Assembly: GCF_000297395.2 (NCBI RefSeq)
Contig: NZ_HF570108.1
Span: 631,585 to 695,584, forward strand
Length of the DNA: 64,000 bases
Origin: Micromonospora lupini str. Lupac 08
Lineage (GTDB): Bacteria; Actinomycetota; Actinomycetes; Mycobacteriales; Micromonosporaceae
Reading direction: 5' to 3'
Position 1 is the first letter of the stretch. Every line of letters starts with the position of its first letter. Positions 32,341-40,593 of this stretch are shown one piece after another. The notes below the pieces were generated by a model that ran no database searches, was not told the DNA's origin, and worked only from the letters and a program-made list of their open reading frames with translations. Both the position numbers and the translations under genes were made by a program.

Positions 32341-33833
32341 CACTCGTCCAGCCGGTCGCCGTTCCCACGGCGGGGGCCCGAACGCCGCACCGCTGGCTCA
32401 TCCTGGCCGTCCTCTGTGTCGCGCAGCTCGTCGTGGTGCTGGACAACACGGTGCTGACCGTGGCGGTGCCGGTGCTCACCACCGAGTTGGACGCCAGCAC
32501 CGCCGACGTGCAGTGGATGATCAACGCGTACGCCCTGGTGCTGTCCGGGTTGCTGCTCACGGCGGGCGCCGCCGCCGACCGGTACGGCCGGCGGCGGATG
32601 CTGCTCGCCGGGCTCGTCCTGTTCGGACTGGGCTCGCTGGTGGCCGGTCTCGCGAGCACCAGCGGTCAACTGATCGCCGCCCGGGCGGGTATGGGCGTCG
32701 GCGGGGCTCTGCTGGTCACCTCGACGCTCGCGGTGGCGATGCAGGTCTTCGACGGCCCCGAACGGTCGCGGGCGATCGGCATCTGGGCGGCCACCAGCGC
32801 GTTGGGCTTCGCGGTCGGGCCGCCGATCGGCGGCACCATCCTGGCCCACCTGCCGTGGGGCGCCATCTTCCTGCTGAACGTCCCCATCGTGCTGGCCTGC
32901 CTGCTCGTCGGGCGGGCGCTGGTGCCGGAGTCCCGTGGTCCGGCCGGTGGCCGACTCGACGTCTGGGGCGCCACGCTCTCCACCGCCGGGCTCACCGCCG
33001 TCGTCTTCTCGATCATCGCCGGACCGGAGCGGGGCTGGGCGTCGGCCGAGGTGGTCGGCGCGGCTGTCGTCGGAGTGGTCCTGCTCGGGTTGTTCGTCAG
33101 TTGGGAGCGGCGGATCACCCACCCCATGCTGGACATGCACTTCTTCCGGGACCGCCGGTTCGTCGGCGCGGTCTCCGGCGTCGTCCTGATCACGTTCGGG
33201 GCCACCGGAGCGCTGTTCCTGCTGACCCAGCACCTCCAGTTCGTCAGCGGTTACCCGGCCTGGGAGGCGGGCCTGCGCATGGCGCCGTTCGCCCTGTCCA
33301 TCGTGCTGCTCAACGTCAGCGGCGTCGCCGCCGCCGTCATCCGCCGTCTCGGCCTGGCCGCCGCCATCGCCGTCGGCATGGCGTTGCTCGCGGCCGGCCT
33401 CGCGACGGTGACCCTCGTGTCCTCCGACGGGTACGCGGTGCTGCTCGGCGGCCTGCTCGTCATGGGCGTCGGCTGCTCCCTGGCGAACCCCGCGATCGTG
33501 GAGGCGGTGATGAGCGCGATCCCGGCCGAGAAGGCCGGCGCCGGCGCCGGGGTGGACGGGACCATGACCGAGGTCGGCAGCAGTCTCGGCATCGCCGTCC
33601 TCGGCGCGGTGTTGAACGCCCGGTTCGCGGCGCTGCTGCCCGCCGGGCTGGCCGGAGCGCAGTCGTTTCCGGCAGCGCTCGCCGCCGCCGACGAGGGGCC
33701 GCAGCGGCAGGCCGTGACCAGCGCCTTCGCCTCCGCGCTGGAGACCGGGCAGTTGGTGGGCGCCGCGGCGGTCCTGGCCGGCGGTCTGCTCGCCGCCGCG
33801 CTGCTGCGTCGCGCCTCCGGCCCACGGCCCTAG
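32337..33833 (+). CDS. MFS transporter, DHA2 (EmrB/QacA) type
   Basis: Fourteen-helix exporter, 498 aa. It begins RWLILAVLCVAQLVVVLDNT with the VLDNTVLTVAVP signature; motif A is AADRYGRRRMLLAG and motif C lies in SALGFAVGPPIGGTILAH. GTG start overlaps the previous stop, so it is the third coupled gene of the iron-regulated operon and may export the siderophore. An exporter of that kind would complement the acetyltransferase and the importer. Its stop codon overlaps the stop of the convergent dehydrogenase gene. Confidence 0.9.
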   Translation: MTLVQPVAVPTAGARTPHRWLILAVLCVAQLVVVLDNTVLTVAVPVLTTELDASTADVQWMINAYALVLSGLLLTAGAAADRYGRRRMLLAGLVLFGLGSLVAGLASTSGQLIAARAGMGVGGALLVTSTLAVAMQVFDGPERSRAIGIWAATSALGFAVGPPIGGTILAHLPWGAIFLLNVPIVLACLLVGRALVPESRGPAGGRLDVWGATLSTAGLTAVVFSIIAGPERGWASAEVVGAAVVGVVLLGLFVSWERRITHPMLDMHFFRDRRFVGAVSGVVLITFGATGALFLLTQHLQFVSGYPAWEAGLRMAPFALSIVLLNVSGVAAAVIRRLGLAAAIAVGMALLAAGLATVTLVSSDGYAVLLGGLLVMGVGCSLANPAIVEAVMSAIPAEKAGAGAGVDGTMTEVGSSLGIAVLGAVLNARFAALLPAGLAGAQSFPAALAAADEGPQRQAVTSAFASALETGQLVGAAAVLAGGLLAAALLRRASGPRP

Positions 33834-36697
33834 GCCGGCGGCTCGATCGCCTCGACGAGCACCTCGAGCACGTGTCGGTACGAGTGCCCGGTGGCCCGGC
33901 TCATGCCCATCTCGCAGGTGCGGTTGCAGGAGGCGTACGCGTCGTGGTCGCGCTTGTTGACCTCGGCGGCCTGCGCGGCGGTGGCGCCGGCGGTGACCTC
34001 GGGGTGCAGCAGCCCCCGGTCCCCGGCGAACGCGCAGCACCCCCAGCTGTCCGGCACGGTCACGGTGTCGGCGACCGCCCGGGCCACGGTGTGCAGGTCG
34101 TCGATGCCGCCCAGGTGCACTGTGGAGCAGGTGGGGTGCAGGGCAAGAGAGCCCAGGCGTCGGGGTTCGGGCAGCGCCGGAAGGAGGTGCTCGGCGGTGA
34201 AGGTCACGCTGTCGACGAAGCGCAGAGCGGCGTACCGGCCCCGGTCCTCCTCGGCCAGCGCGGCGGTCAACTGGGACAGCCCGTGGGTGCACGACGACGC
34301 GTCGCAGACGATGGGCAGGCGACCCTTGTCGCTTGCCGTCCACAACGCGGCAAGGGTCCGCTCGGCCATCTCGCGGTGGCCGGCCGGGTAGCCCTTGGAC
34401 TGCCAGGGCGTTCCGCAGCACAGGCCCGCCGTCTCGGCCGGCACGACGACCGGCACGCGCGCCAGCTCGCACAGGCGCAGGAACGCCGCCGCCGAGCCGC
34501 CGGACGCGCCGTCCTCGGCCGCGAAGACGCTGCCGATGCACGCCGCGAAGAACACCGCCCGGGCGTCCGGCGCGCTGCGCGGCTCGGGGCGGGGCCCACC
34601 GGCGCGCGGCATGTCGGCGCTCCACTGTGGTACGAGTTCGGTCGCGCCGAGGGAACGGATCACCCCGGTGGCGGCGCGGGTCAGCGGTGTCGGCACGGCG
34701 TGCGCGGCGTTCAGCCCGACCCGGACGCCTGCCACGGCGCCCTTCCAGTGCCGGGCGACGCCACGGGCGGTGCGCTGGGCCCGTGGGCTGTGCCGCTCGG
34801 CGCGCAGCCGCTTCATCGCCGCGCCGGTGTCGATGCCGACCGGGCAGGCGGTGACGCAGAGGCTGTCGGCGGCGCAACTGTCCACCGCCGCGTACTCGTA
34901 GTCGGTGGTCAGCTCCCGGCGGCGCTCCTCGTCCCCGGCGGCGGTGGCGAGGGCGATCTGCCGTTGCAGGACGATGCGCTGCCGGGGCGTGGTGGTGACG
35001 TCGGCGGTGGGGCAGACCGGCTCGCAGTAGCCGCACTCCACGCAGGCGTCCAGCTCCGGATCGACTGTCGGGACGGCCTTGAGCTGCCGCAGGTGCACCG
35101 TCGGGTCTTCGTTGAGCAGCACACCGGGGTTGAGCAGGCCGCTCGGGTCGCACAACCGCTTCAGCTCGCGCATCACGTCGTACAGCTCGTCGCCGTACTG
35201 CCGGCGGACGAAGGGTGCCATGGCCCGGCCGGTGCCGTGCTCGGCCTTGAGGGTGCCCCCCTCGGCGAGCACGAGGTCGACCATGTCGTCGGTGAACCGG
35301 GCGTACCGGTCGATCTCGGCCGGTGTGTCGAAGGACTGGGTCAGCATGAAGTGCAGGTTGCCGTCGCGGGCGTGCCCGAAGATCACCGCGTCGGGATAGC
35401 CGTGCCTCTCGAACAGGCGGATCAGCCCGTCGCAGGTGCCGGTCAGACGCGGCATCGGCACCGCGACGTCCTCCAGCAGGGCCGTGGTGCCGGGCGGGCG
35501 AGCGCCGGCGACCGCCGTGTAGAGGCCCTTGCGCAGGTGCCAGAGCTTGGCCCGTTCGCGCGGGTCGCGGGTCAGCTCGGTGCCGGTGACGGCGGGCAGC
35601 CGGTCGAGCACCGGCTGGGCGTCGGCAAGCGTCGCGGCCAGCCGCTCCGCGCTGTCCTCGGCGAACTCCACGAGCAGCGCGGCGTGCCCGGCGACCGCCA
35701 GGCCGCGCAGGGCCGGGCTCGCGTCGGGGTCACGCTGACTGACCCGCAGCGCGGCCGCGTCGAGCAGTTCGGCGGTACGGGCACCGGCGGCGAGCAGGGC
35801 GGGCAGTGCGTCGGTGGCAGCGCTGAGACCGGGCAGGATCAGCAGGCCGGTGGCGGCGTGCTGGTGGATCTCGACGGTCCGGAAGACGGCCTCGGCCACG
35901 AACCCGAGCGTGCCCTCGCTTCCGATCATCAGGTGGGCCAGCATCTCGACCGGGCTGTCGTGGTCGAGCAGCGAGTTGAGCCCGTACCCCATGGTGTTCT
36001 TCATGGCGAACAGGCGCTCGATCGTGGCCCGCGACCCCGGCGTCGCGCGCACCCGGTCGCGCAGGCGCAGCAGCCCGGCGTGCAGGTCGGGCTCGGCGGC
36101 GCGCAGCCGGTCGTCGGCGTCGCGCGCGGCGGAGTCGACGACGGTGCCGGACGGGAGGACGAGGCGCAGCGACTCCATGGTGCGGTACGCGTTGTCCGTG
36201 GTGCCGCAGGTCATCCCGCTGGAGTTGTTGGCCACCATGCCGCCCACCGTGCAGGCGGCCTCGCTGGCCGGGTCCGGTCCGAGCCGGCGGCCGTAACGGG
36301 CCAGCCGGGCGTTCGCCTGCCGGATCGTCAGGCCCGGTTGGAGCCGGATGCGACGACCGTCGTCGAGCACCTCGGCGTGCCGCCAGTCGGTGCGCACGTC
36401 GACGAGCACGCCCGCGCCGCCGGCCTGCCCGGCGAGGCTGGTGCCGCCGCCGCGCAGGGTCAGCGGCACGCCGGCCTCCCGGGCACCGACCATCAACGCG
36501 CCCACCTCGGCTGCCGAGGCGGCGCGCACCACTGCCTGCGGCTCGAACAGGTACGGCGAGGCGTCGTGCGCCGCCGCGAGCCTGCGGGGCAGCTCGGCGC
36601 TGGCCCGGGTCGGATCGTCGAGGCGCGAGCGCAGCAGGTCGGCGACCTCGCGGGCGCGGACGCCGGCGGCGCTCGGCGCGGGAACGACTGTGCTCAT
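33830..36697 (-). CDS. FAD-binding and Fe-S-cluster dehydrogenase (D-lactate/glycolate type fusion)
   Basis: Membrane-associated respiratory dehydrogenase, 955 aa, a single-chain fusion of GlcD-like and GlpC/LutA-like parts. The FAD domain (~40-270) shows PLTLRGGGTSLAGQAGG and VGGMVANNSSGMTCGT; the FAD-oxidase C-terminal domain follows to ~530. Two 4Fe-4S motifs come next (CVECGYCEPVCP and CAADSLCVTACPVG), then CCG cysteine-rich domains (AGLCCGTPWQSKGY, WGCCAFAGDRGLLHPE). Likely substrate is a D-2-hydroxy acid such as D-lactate. Given the murQ/anmK context, D-lactate released when MurQ cleaves MurNAc-6-phosphate is an attractive substrate. ATG start after GGAGGA; last gene of the transporter-anmK operon. 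Confidence 0.9.
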   Translation of the reverse strand: MSTVVPAPSAAGVRAREVADLLRSRLDDPTRASAELPRRLAAAHDASPYLFEPQAVVRAASAAEVGALMVGAREAGVPLTLRGGGTSLAGQAGGAGVLVDVRTDWRHAEVLDDGRRIRLQPGLTIRQANARLARYGRRLGPDPASEAACTVGGMVANNSSGMTCGTTDNAYRTMESLRLVLPSGTVVDSAARDADDRLRAAEPDLHAGLLRLRDRVRATPGSRATIERLFAMKNTMGYGLNSLLDHDSPVEMLAHLMIGSEGTLGFVAEAVFRTVEIHQHAATGLLILPGLSAATDALPALLAAGARTAELLDAAALRVSQRDPDASPALRGLAVAGHAALLVEFAEDSAERLAATLADAQPVLDRLPAVTGTELTRDPRERAKLWHLRKGLYTAVAGARPPGTTALLEDVAVPMPRLTGTCDGLIRLFERHGYPDAVIFGHARDGNLHFMLTQSFDTPAEIDRYARFTDDMVDLVLAEGGTLKAEHGTGRAMAPFVRRQYGDELYDVMRELKRLCDPSGLLNPGVLLNEDPTVHLRQLKAVPTVDPELDACVECGYCEPVCPTADVTTTPRQRIVLQRQIALATAAGDEERRRELTTDYEYAAVDSCAADSLCVTACPVGIDTGAAMKRLRAERHSPRAQRTARGVARHWKGAVAGVRVGLNAAHAVPTPLTRAATGVIRSLGATELVPQWSADMPRAGGPRPEPRSAPDARAVFFAACIGSVFAAEDGASGGSAAAFLRLCELARVPVVVPAETAGLCCGTPWQSKGYPAGHREMAERTLAALWTASDKGRLPIVCDASSCTHGLSQLTAALAEEDRGRYAALRFVDSVTFTAEHLLPALPEPRRLGSLALHPTCSTVHLGGIDDLHTVARAVADTVTVPDSWGCCAFAGDRGLLHPEVTAGATAAQAAEVNKRDHDAYASCNRTCEMGMSRATGHSYRHVLEVLVEAIEPPA

Positions 36698-36721
36698 GGC
36701 CGGATCCTCCTCCGAGGGTGG

Positions 36722-37890
36722 TCAGTCGGCGGCGATCAGCAACCGGTGGGGAGCGGTGTCGACCGGCGCCGGCAGCCGCAGCGGCTGGCGGCCGGGGGTG
36801 ATGCTGCCGAGCACCGAGGCGTGCCGCGCGCCGGTGCCCGAGGGCAGGGCGCCCGGCAGTCCGTGCACGGTGAGGTAGCCCAGCAGCGCGAAGGCCAGTG
36901 CCTCCTTGGCGTCCGAGGCGACACCCACCTCGTCGCTGGAGGTCAGGTCGACGTCCGGTAGCTCGTCGACGAGCATGCCCATCAGCGTCGGGTTGTGCGC
37001 GCCGCCGCCGGAGACGACGAGCCGGGTGACGCCGTGCTCGCGGCAGGCGTCGGCCACCGTGACCGCCGTCAGCCGGGTGAGCGTGGCCAGCACGTCGTTC
37101 GGGTCCGGGTGGGCGCGTCGGCGAGGGCGGCGAGCAGGTACGGCCTGTGGAACAGCTCCTTGCCGGTGCTCTTCGGGCCGGGCAGCCGGTAGTACGGCTC
37201 GTCGAGCAGCCGCCGCAGCAACGCCGGGTTCACCTGCCCGGCCGCCGCGCCGCGCCCGTCCCGGTCGTACTCCTCGGCGCCGCCGCTGAAGTGGCGTGCG
37301 GCGGCGTCGAGGAGCGCGTTGGCCGGCCCGGTGTCGAACGCGAGGGGATCCGCGTCCGGTGCGACGACTGTGATGTTGGCGATCCCGCCCAGGTTCAGGG
37401 CGGCGGGGACGCCGGGCAGGCCGCGCAGCAGCAGCGCGTCGAACAGGGCGACCAGGGGAGCGCCCTGGCCACCGGCGGCCACGTCGCGGCTGCGCAGGTC
37501 GGACACGACCGGAAGGCCGGTGGCCTCGGCGATCCAGGCCGGCTGACCGAGCTGGAGGGTGCCGCGGACCGTACCTGCCTCGACCCAGTGGTGCATGGTC
37601 TGCCCGTGGGAGACGACCAGGTCGGCGCGGCCGTCGCACAGCTCCGCGACGGCCCGCACGCCCGCCTCGGCGAAGGCCTGGCCGATGCCGGTGTCGAGCA
37701 CGCAGATCGCCTCGGTGGTGGTCGTCGCGGGTGGCGCCGCGGCGATCCGGGTGCGCAACTGCTCCGGGTACGGGTGGCTGAGCCGACCCAGCGATCGCAT
37801 CCGCACGGTGTCGCCGCTCAGCTCGAACTCGGCGGCGGCGGCTTCGATGCCGTCGTACGAGGTTCCGGACATCAGGCCGATCACGCGCAT
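36722..37890 (-). pseudogene. anmK: Anhydro-N-acetylmuramic acid kinase, frameshifted
   Basis: AnmK phosphorylates and opens 1,6-anhydro-MurNAc to MurNAc-6-phosphate for cell-wall recycling. The first frame gives a good N-terminus (MRVIGLMSGTSYDGIEAAAA, VVSHGQTMHHW, LNLGGIANITV, FDTGPANALLDAA) to YLLAALADA. The reading then continues in another frame (HPDPNDVLATLTRLTAVTVA, then RLVVSGGGAHNPTLMGML, VDLTSSDEVGVASDAKEALA). The break lies near 37109-37114, within a G-rich run, and one missing base explains it. Without it the protein would be ~390 aa, normal for AnmK. ATG 37890 follows GGAGGG. All key motifs are intact, so either a recent mutation or a base-calling error is likely. Confidence 0.88.
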
Positions 37891-37901
37891 CACGCCCTCC
37901 T

Positions 37902-39467
37902 TCATGCCCGGCCGGCCGGCGTCGTCGCCACGTCGTCGTCGACCTCGTCGGTGCGCCGGTGGTCGTACGGGTTCTCGGGCGCCGGGTGGAAGAGGCTCGC
38001 CACGGTGCCGACGACCAGGGTGATCAGGACGCCGATCGGGACCAGCCACTGCGCGGCGATCGCGGTCGCGGTGGTGGTACCGGCAGTCGTCACATCGATC
38101 TTGACGTAGCGGACGATGTAGGTCATCACCGCCACGGTGACGAGGAAGGCGATGAACGCGTCGACCTGGTTGGCCCGCTTGACGAGGCGGCCGAGCAGGA
38201 AGGCCCCGAGCAGCGCGCCGTAGGTGTAGCCGGCGATGGTCAGACCGGTCAGGTAGACGTTTCCGGTGCTGGAGCTGAACGCGCAGGCGAAGATCGCCAT
38301 CAGCACCGCCCAGACCAGGGTCATCACTCGGGCGAGCCGGAGCATCGCGTCGTCGGACGGGACCTTGCGGAAGAAGCTGTGGATGAAGTCGGCGACGGTG
38401 GAGTTCGACATCGAGTTCAGTGCCGACGACAGCGACCCCATCGCGGCACCGAGGATGCCGGCCACCAGCAGACCCGAGATGCCCACCGGCAGGGCGTGCA
38501 GGATGAAGCTCGGGTAGAGGTTGTCGCTGCTGGCCAGGCCGAGCTCCTTGAAGGTCTGACCCTTGTTGTACGACCACAGCAGCGCGCCGACCAGGGAGAA
38601 CGCGGCGAACTGGATGACCACGAAGACGCCCGAGGAGATCATCGCCTTCTGCCCCTCGCGCAGCGTGCGGGTGGACAGGATGCGCTGGACGATCAGCTGG
38701 TCCGACCCGTGGCTGGCCATCGCGAAGATCGCGCCACCGATGATCGCGGTCGGCAGGGCGAACGGGCTGGTGAGCACGTGTGCCAGGTTGAGGTTGGTGT
38801 CGAAGAGCTGGAACTTGCCGGCGTCCAGCGCCTGCGAGTAGCCGTCGAAGCCGACGGCGTGGCTGAGCACGGCGATGGCCAGGATCGCGCCGCCGAGGTA
38901 GAGCCCCATCTGGATGGCGTCGGTCCAGATGACCGCCTTGATGCCACCGAGGTAGGTGTAGACCACAGTGATGAGGGTGAGGACCACGATGATGGCCTGG
39001 TAGCCGACGTGCAGGCCGAATTCGTCGAGGAGCAGCTTGATGGGGATGGCCGAGGCGAAGAGGCGGACGCCCTCGGCGAGCAGCCGGGTGAAGACGAACG
39101 TGATCGAGGCCAGACCCTGAAGCTTCAGGCCAAACCGCTCACCGAGGTACTGGTAGGCGCTGACGAACCCACCCCGCTTGTAGAGCGGGATGAGCACCGT
39201 GGCCACCACGACGCGACCGATGACGTAGCCCAGGGCCAGCTCGACGTTGCCGAACCCCTGGCCGCTGTAGGCCCCACCGGGCACGCTGATCACGGTCAGC
39301 ACGCTGGTTTCGGTGGCGACCACCGAGAACGAGACGGTCCACCACGGCAGGCGGCCCTCGCCCACGAAGTAGTCCTTGGCGGATTTCTGCTTCCCGGACA
39401 GGCGTAGTCCGACGTAGGCGATCACCACGAGATACAGCACGATCACGACAAGGTCGAGTTGACGCAC
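37902..39467 (-). CDS. Sodium:solute symporter (SSS family)
   Basis: Na+-coupled importer, 521 aa, about thirteen membrane helices. The family signature is clear: YVGLRLSGKQKSAKDYFVGE, LPWWTVSFSVVATETSVLTV, GGIKAVIWTDAIQMGLYLGG, FAMASHGSDQLIVQRILSTR and LSSALNSMSNSTVADF. ATG start; the anmK gene follows after 11 bp and then the dehydrogenase. Divergent from murQ, so the substrate is inferred to be a muropeptide sugar such as MurNAc or anhydro-MurNAc. Similar SSS proteins carry sialic acids and other acidic sugars. Confidence 0.92.
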   Translation of the reverse strand: MRQLDLVVIVLYLVVIAYVGLRLSGKQKSAKDYFVGEGRLPWWTVSFSVVATETSVLTVISVPGGAYSGQGFGNVELALGYVIGRVVVATVLIPLYKRGGFVSAYQYLGERFGLKLQGLASITFVFTRLLAEGVRLFASAIPIKLLLDEFGLHVGYQAIIVVLTLITVVYTYLGGIKAVIWTDAIQMGLYLGGAILAIAVLSHAVGFDGYSQALDAGKFQLFDTNLNLAHVLTSPFALPTAIIGGAIFAMASHGSDQLIVQRILSTRTLREGQKAMISSGVFVVIQFAAFSLVGALLWSYNKGQTFKELGLASSDNLYPSFILHALPVGISGLLVAGILGAAMGSLSSALNSMSNSTVADFIHSFFRKVPSDDAMLRLARVMTLVWAVLMAIFACAFSSSTGNVYLTGLTIAGYTYGALLGAFLLGRLVKRANQVDAFIAFLVTVAVMTYIVRYVKIDVTTAGTTTATAIAAQWLVPIGVLITLVVGTVASLFHPAPENPYDHRRTDEVDDDVATTPAGRA

Positions 39468-39509
39468 GGTTCACTCCCCACCCAGCGGTTGTCAATAAGT
39501 GACGTTGGC

Positions 39510-39563
39510 CCACAGTAACCCGAAACTTTTTGCCAGTGCCCGTCCGGGCTGGTTACGCTGTGG
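39510..39563. promoter_or_regulatory. Back-to-back promoters and inverted repeat between the SSS and murQ genes
   Basis: CCACAGTAACC and GGTTACGCTGTGG form an imperfect inverted repeat (2-bp difference) around an AT-rich centre with CTTTTTG. TTGCCA and TACGCT with an 18-bp spacer form a plausible promoter for murQ, and the mirrored TACTGT could be the -10 of the symporter gene. A shared regulator could bind both arms. Confidence 0.45.
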
Positions 39564-39654
39564 TTTCAGCCTGCTGATAGAGGGCGCGTCGGCCCAGCAG
39601 GACGCGCCCGGTGGCATTCGGCGGCTGAACACCAGCGAGAGGAACGAACACCGG

Positions 39655-40548
39655 ATGGACCTCAGCACCCTCGGCACCGAGACCCGCAACGACAAGACCA
39701 GCGACCTCGACCGGATGTCGCCCACCGAGTTGCTTCTCGCGATGAACGACGAGGACCGCTCGGTCGCGGACGCCGTCCGTCGGGCCGTACCGGACATCGC
39801 CGCCGCCGTCGACGTCATCGTGGCGTCGCTCCGCCAGGGCGGACGGTTGATCTACCTCGGCGCGGGCACCAGCGGCCGGATCGGCATGCTCGACGCCGTC
39901 GAGATCCCACCCACCTTCGGTACGACGCCCGACCGGGTCATCGGCCTGCTCGCGGGCGGGGCACGAGCCTTCGGCGTCGCCGTCGAGGGTGCCGAGGACG
40001 ACCCGACCCGCGCCGTCGCCGACCTCGACGCCGTTGACCTGACCGCCCGCGACACGGTGGTCGGGCTCGCCGCCAGCGGCCGTACCCCGTACGTGGTCGG
40101 CGGGTTGGATCACGCCCGCGCGCGCGGCGCCGCGACCGTCTCCGTCGCCTGCAACACCGACGCGGTGATCAGCCGGCACGCCGATGTCGCCATCGAGGTG
40201 CCCACCGGCCCCGAGGTGCTCACCGGATCCACCCGGCTCAAGGCCGGCACCGCCGAGAAGCTCGTCTGCAACATGCTCTCGACAGCCACGATGGCCCGGC
40301 TCGGCAAGGTCTACGGCAACCTCATGGTGGACATGAACGCCACGAACGAGAAGCTCGTCGACCGGGCACGACGGATCGTCGCCGAGGCCGCCGACACCGA
40401 CCTCGACACGGCCGCACGGGCGCTCGCGGCGGCACACGGGCACGCCAAGACGGCCATCGTGCTGCTGCTCGCCCACTGCACCGCCGAGGAGGCCGCGGCA
40501 CGGCTGCGCGCCGCAGACGACGACGTCCGGGCGGCCGTCGCGGCCTGA
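39655..40548 (+). CDS. murQ: N-acetylmuramic acid 6-phosphate etherase
   Basis: MurQ cleaves the lactyl ether of MurNAc-6-phosphate, giving GlcNAc-6-phosphate and D-lactate; cytosolic, 297 aa, typical length. The SIS-domain phosphate-binding loop is LGAGTSGRIGMLDAVEIPPT with the catalytic Glu83. Also seen are EGAEDDPTRAVADLDAVDLT, ASGRTPYVVGGLDHARARGA, and the C-terminal STRLKAGTAEKLVCNMLSTA and MVDMNATNEKLVDRARRIVA. ATG with GAGAGG upstream. It is divergent from the symporter-anmK-dehydrogenase operon; together they would import the sugar, phosphorylate it, cleave it and oxidise the D-lactate. Confidence 0.96.
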   Translation: MDLSTLGTETRNDKTSDLDRMSPTELLLAMNDEDRSVADAVRRAVPDIAAAVDVIVASLRQGGRLIYLGAGTSGRIGMLDAVEIPPTFGTTPDRVIGLLAGGARAFGVAVEGAEDDPTRAVADLDAVDLTARDTVVGLAASGRTPYVVGGLDHARARGAATVSVACNTDAVISRHADVAIEVPTGPEVLTGSTRLKAGTAEKLVCNMLSTATMARLGKVYGNLMVDMNATNEKLVDRARRIVAEAADTDLDTAARALAAAHGHAKTAIVLLLAHCTAEEAAARLRAADDDVRAAVAA

Positions 40549-40554
40549 CGCCCG

Positions 40555-40588
40555 CCGGCGCACCAGCCGGTCACGGCTGGTGCGCCGG
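40555..40588. terminator. Bidirectional hairpin terminator
   Basis: A perfect 14-bp stem (CCGGCGCACCAGCC with GGCTGGTGCGCCGG) and a six-base loop lie between the convergent murQ and PAS-GAF genes. No U-tract on either strand. Confidence 0.8.
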
Positions 40589-40593
40589 GGTCG

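Noticed and set aside
32115..35153. 1012-codon minus-strand frame
   Set aside because: Shadow of the DHA2 exporter and the dehydrogenase; no recognisable domain.
32513..36961. 1482-codon open frame on the plus strand
   Set aside because: Overlaps an MFS transporter in another frame and the whole FAD/FeS dehydrogenase on the other strand; low-complexity translation without motifs.
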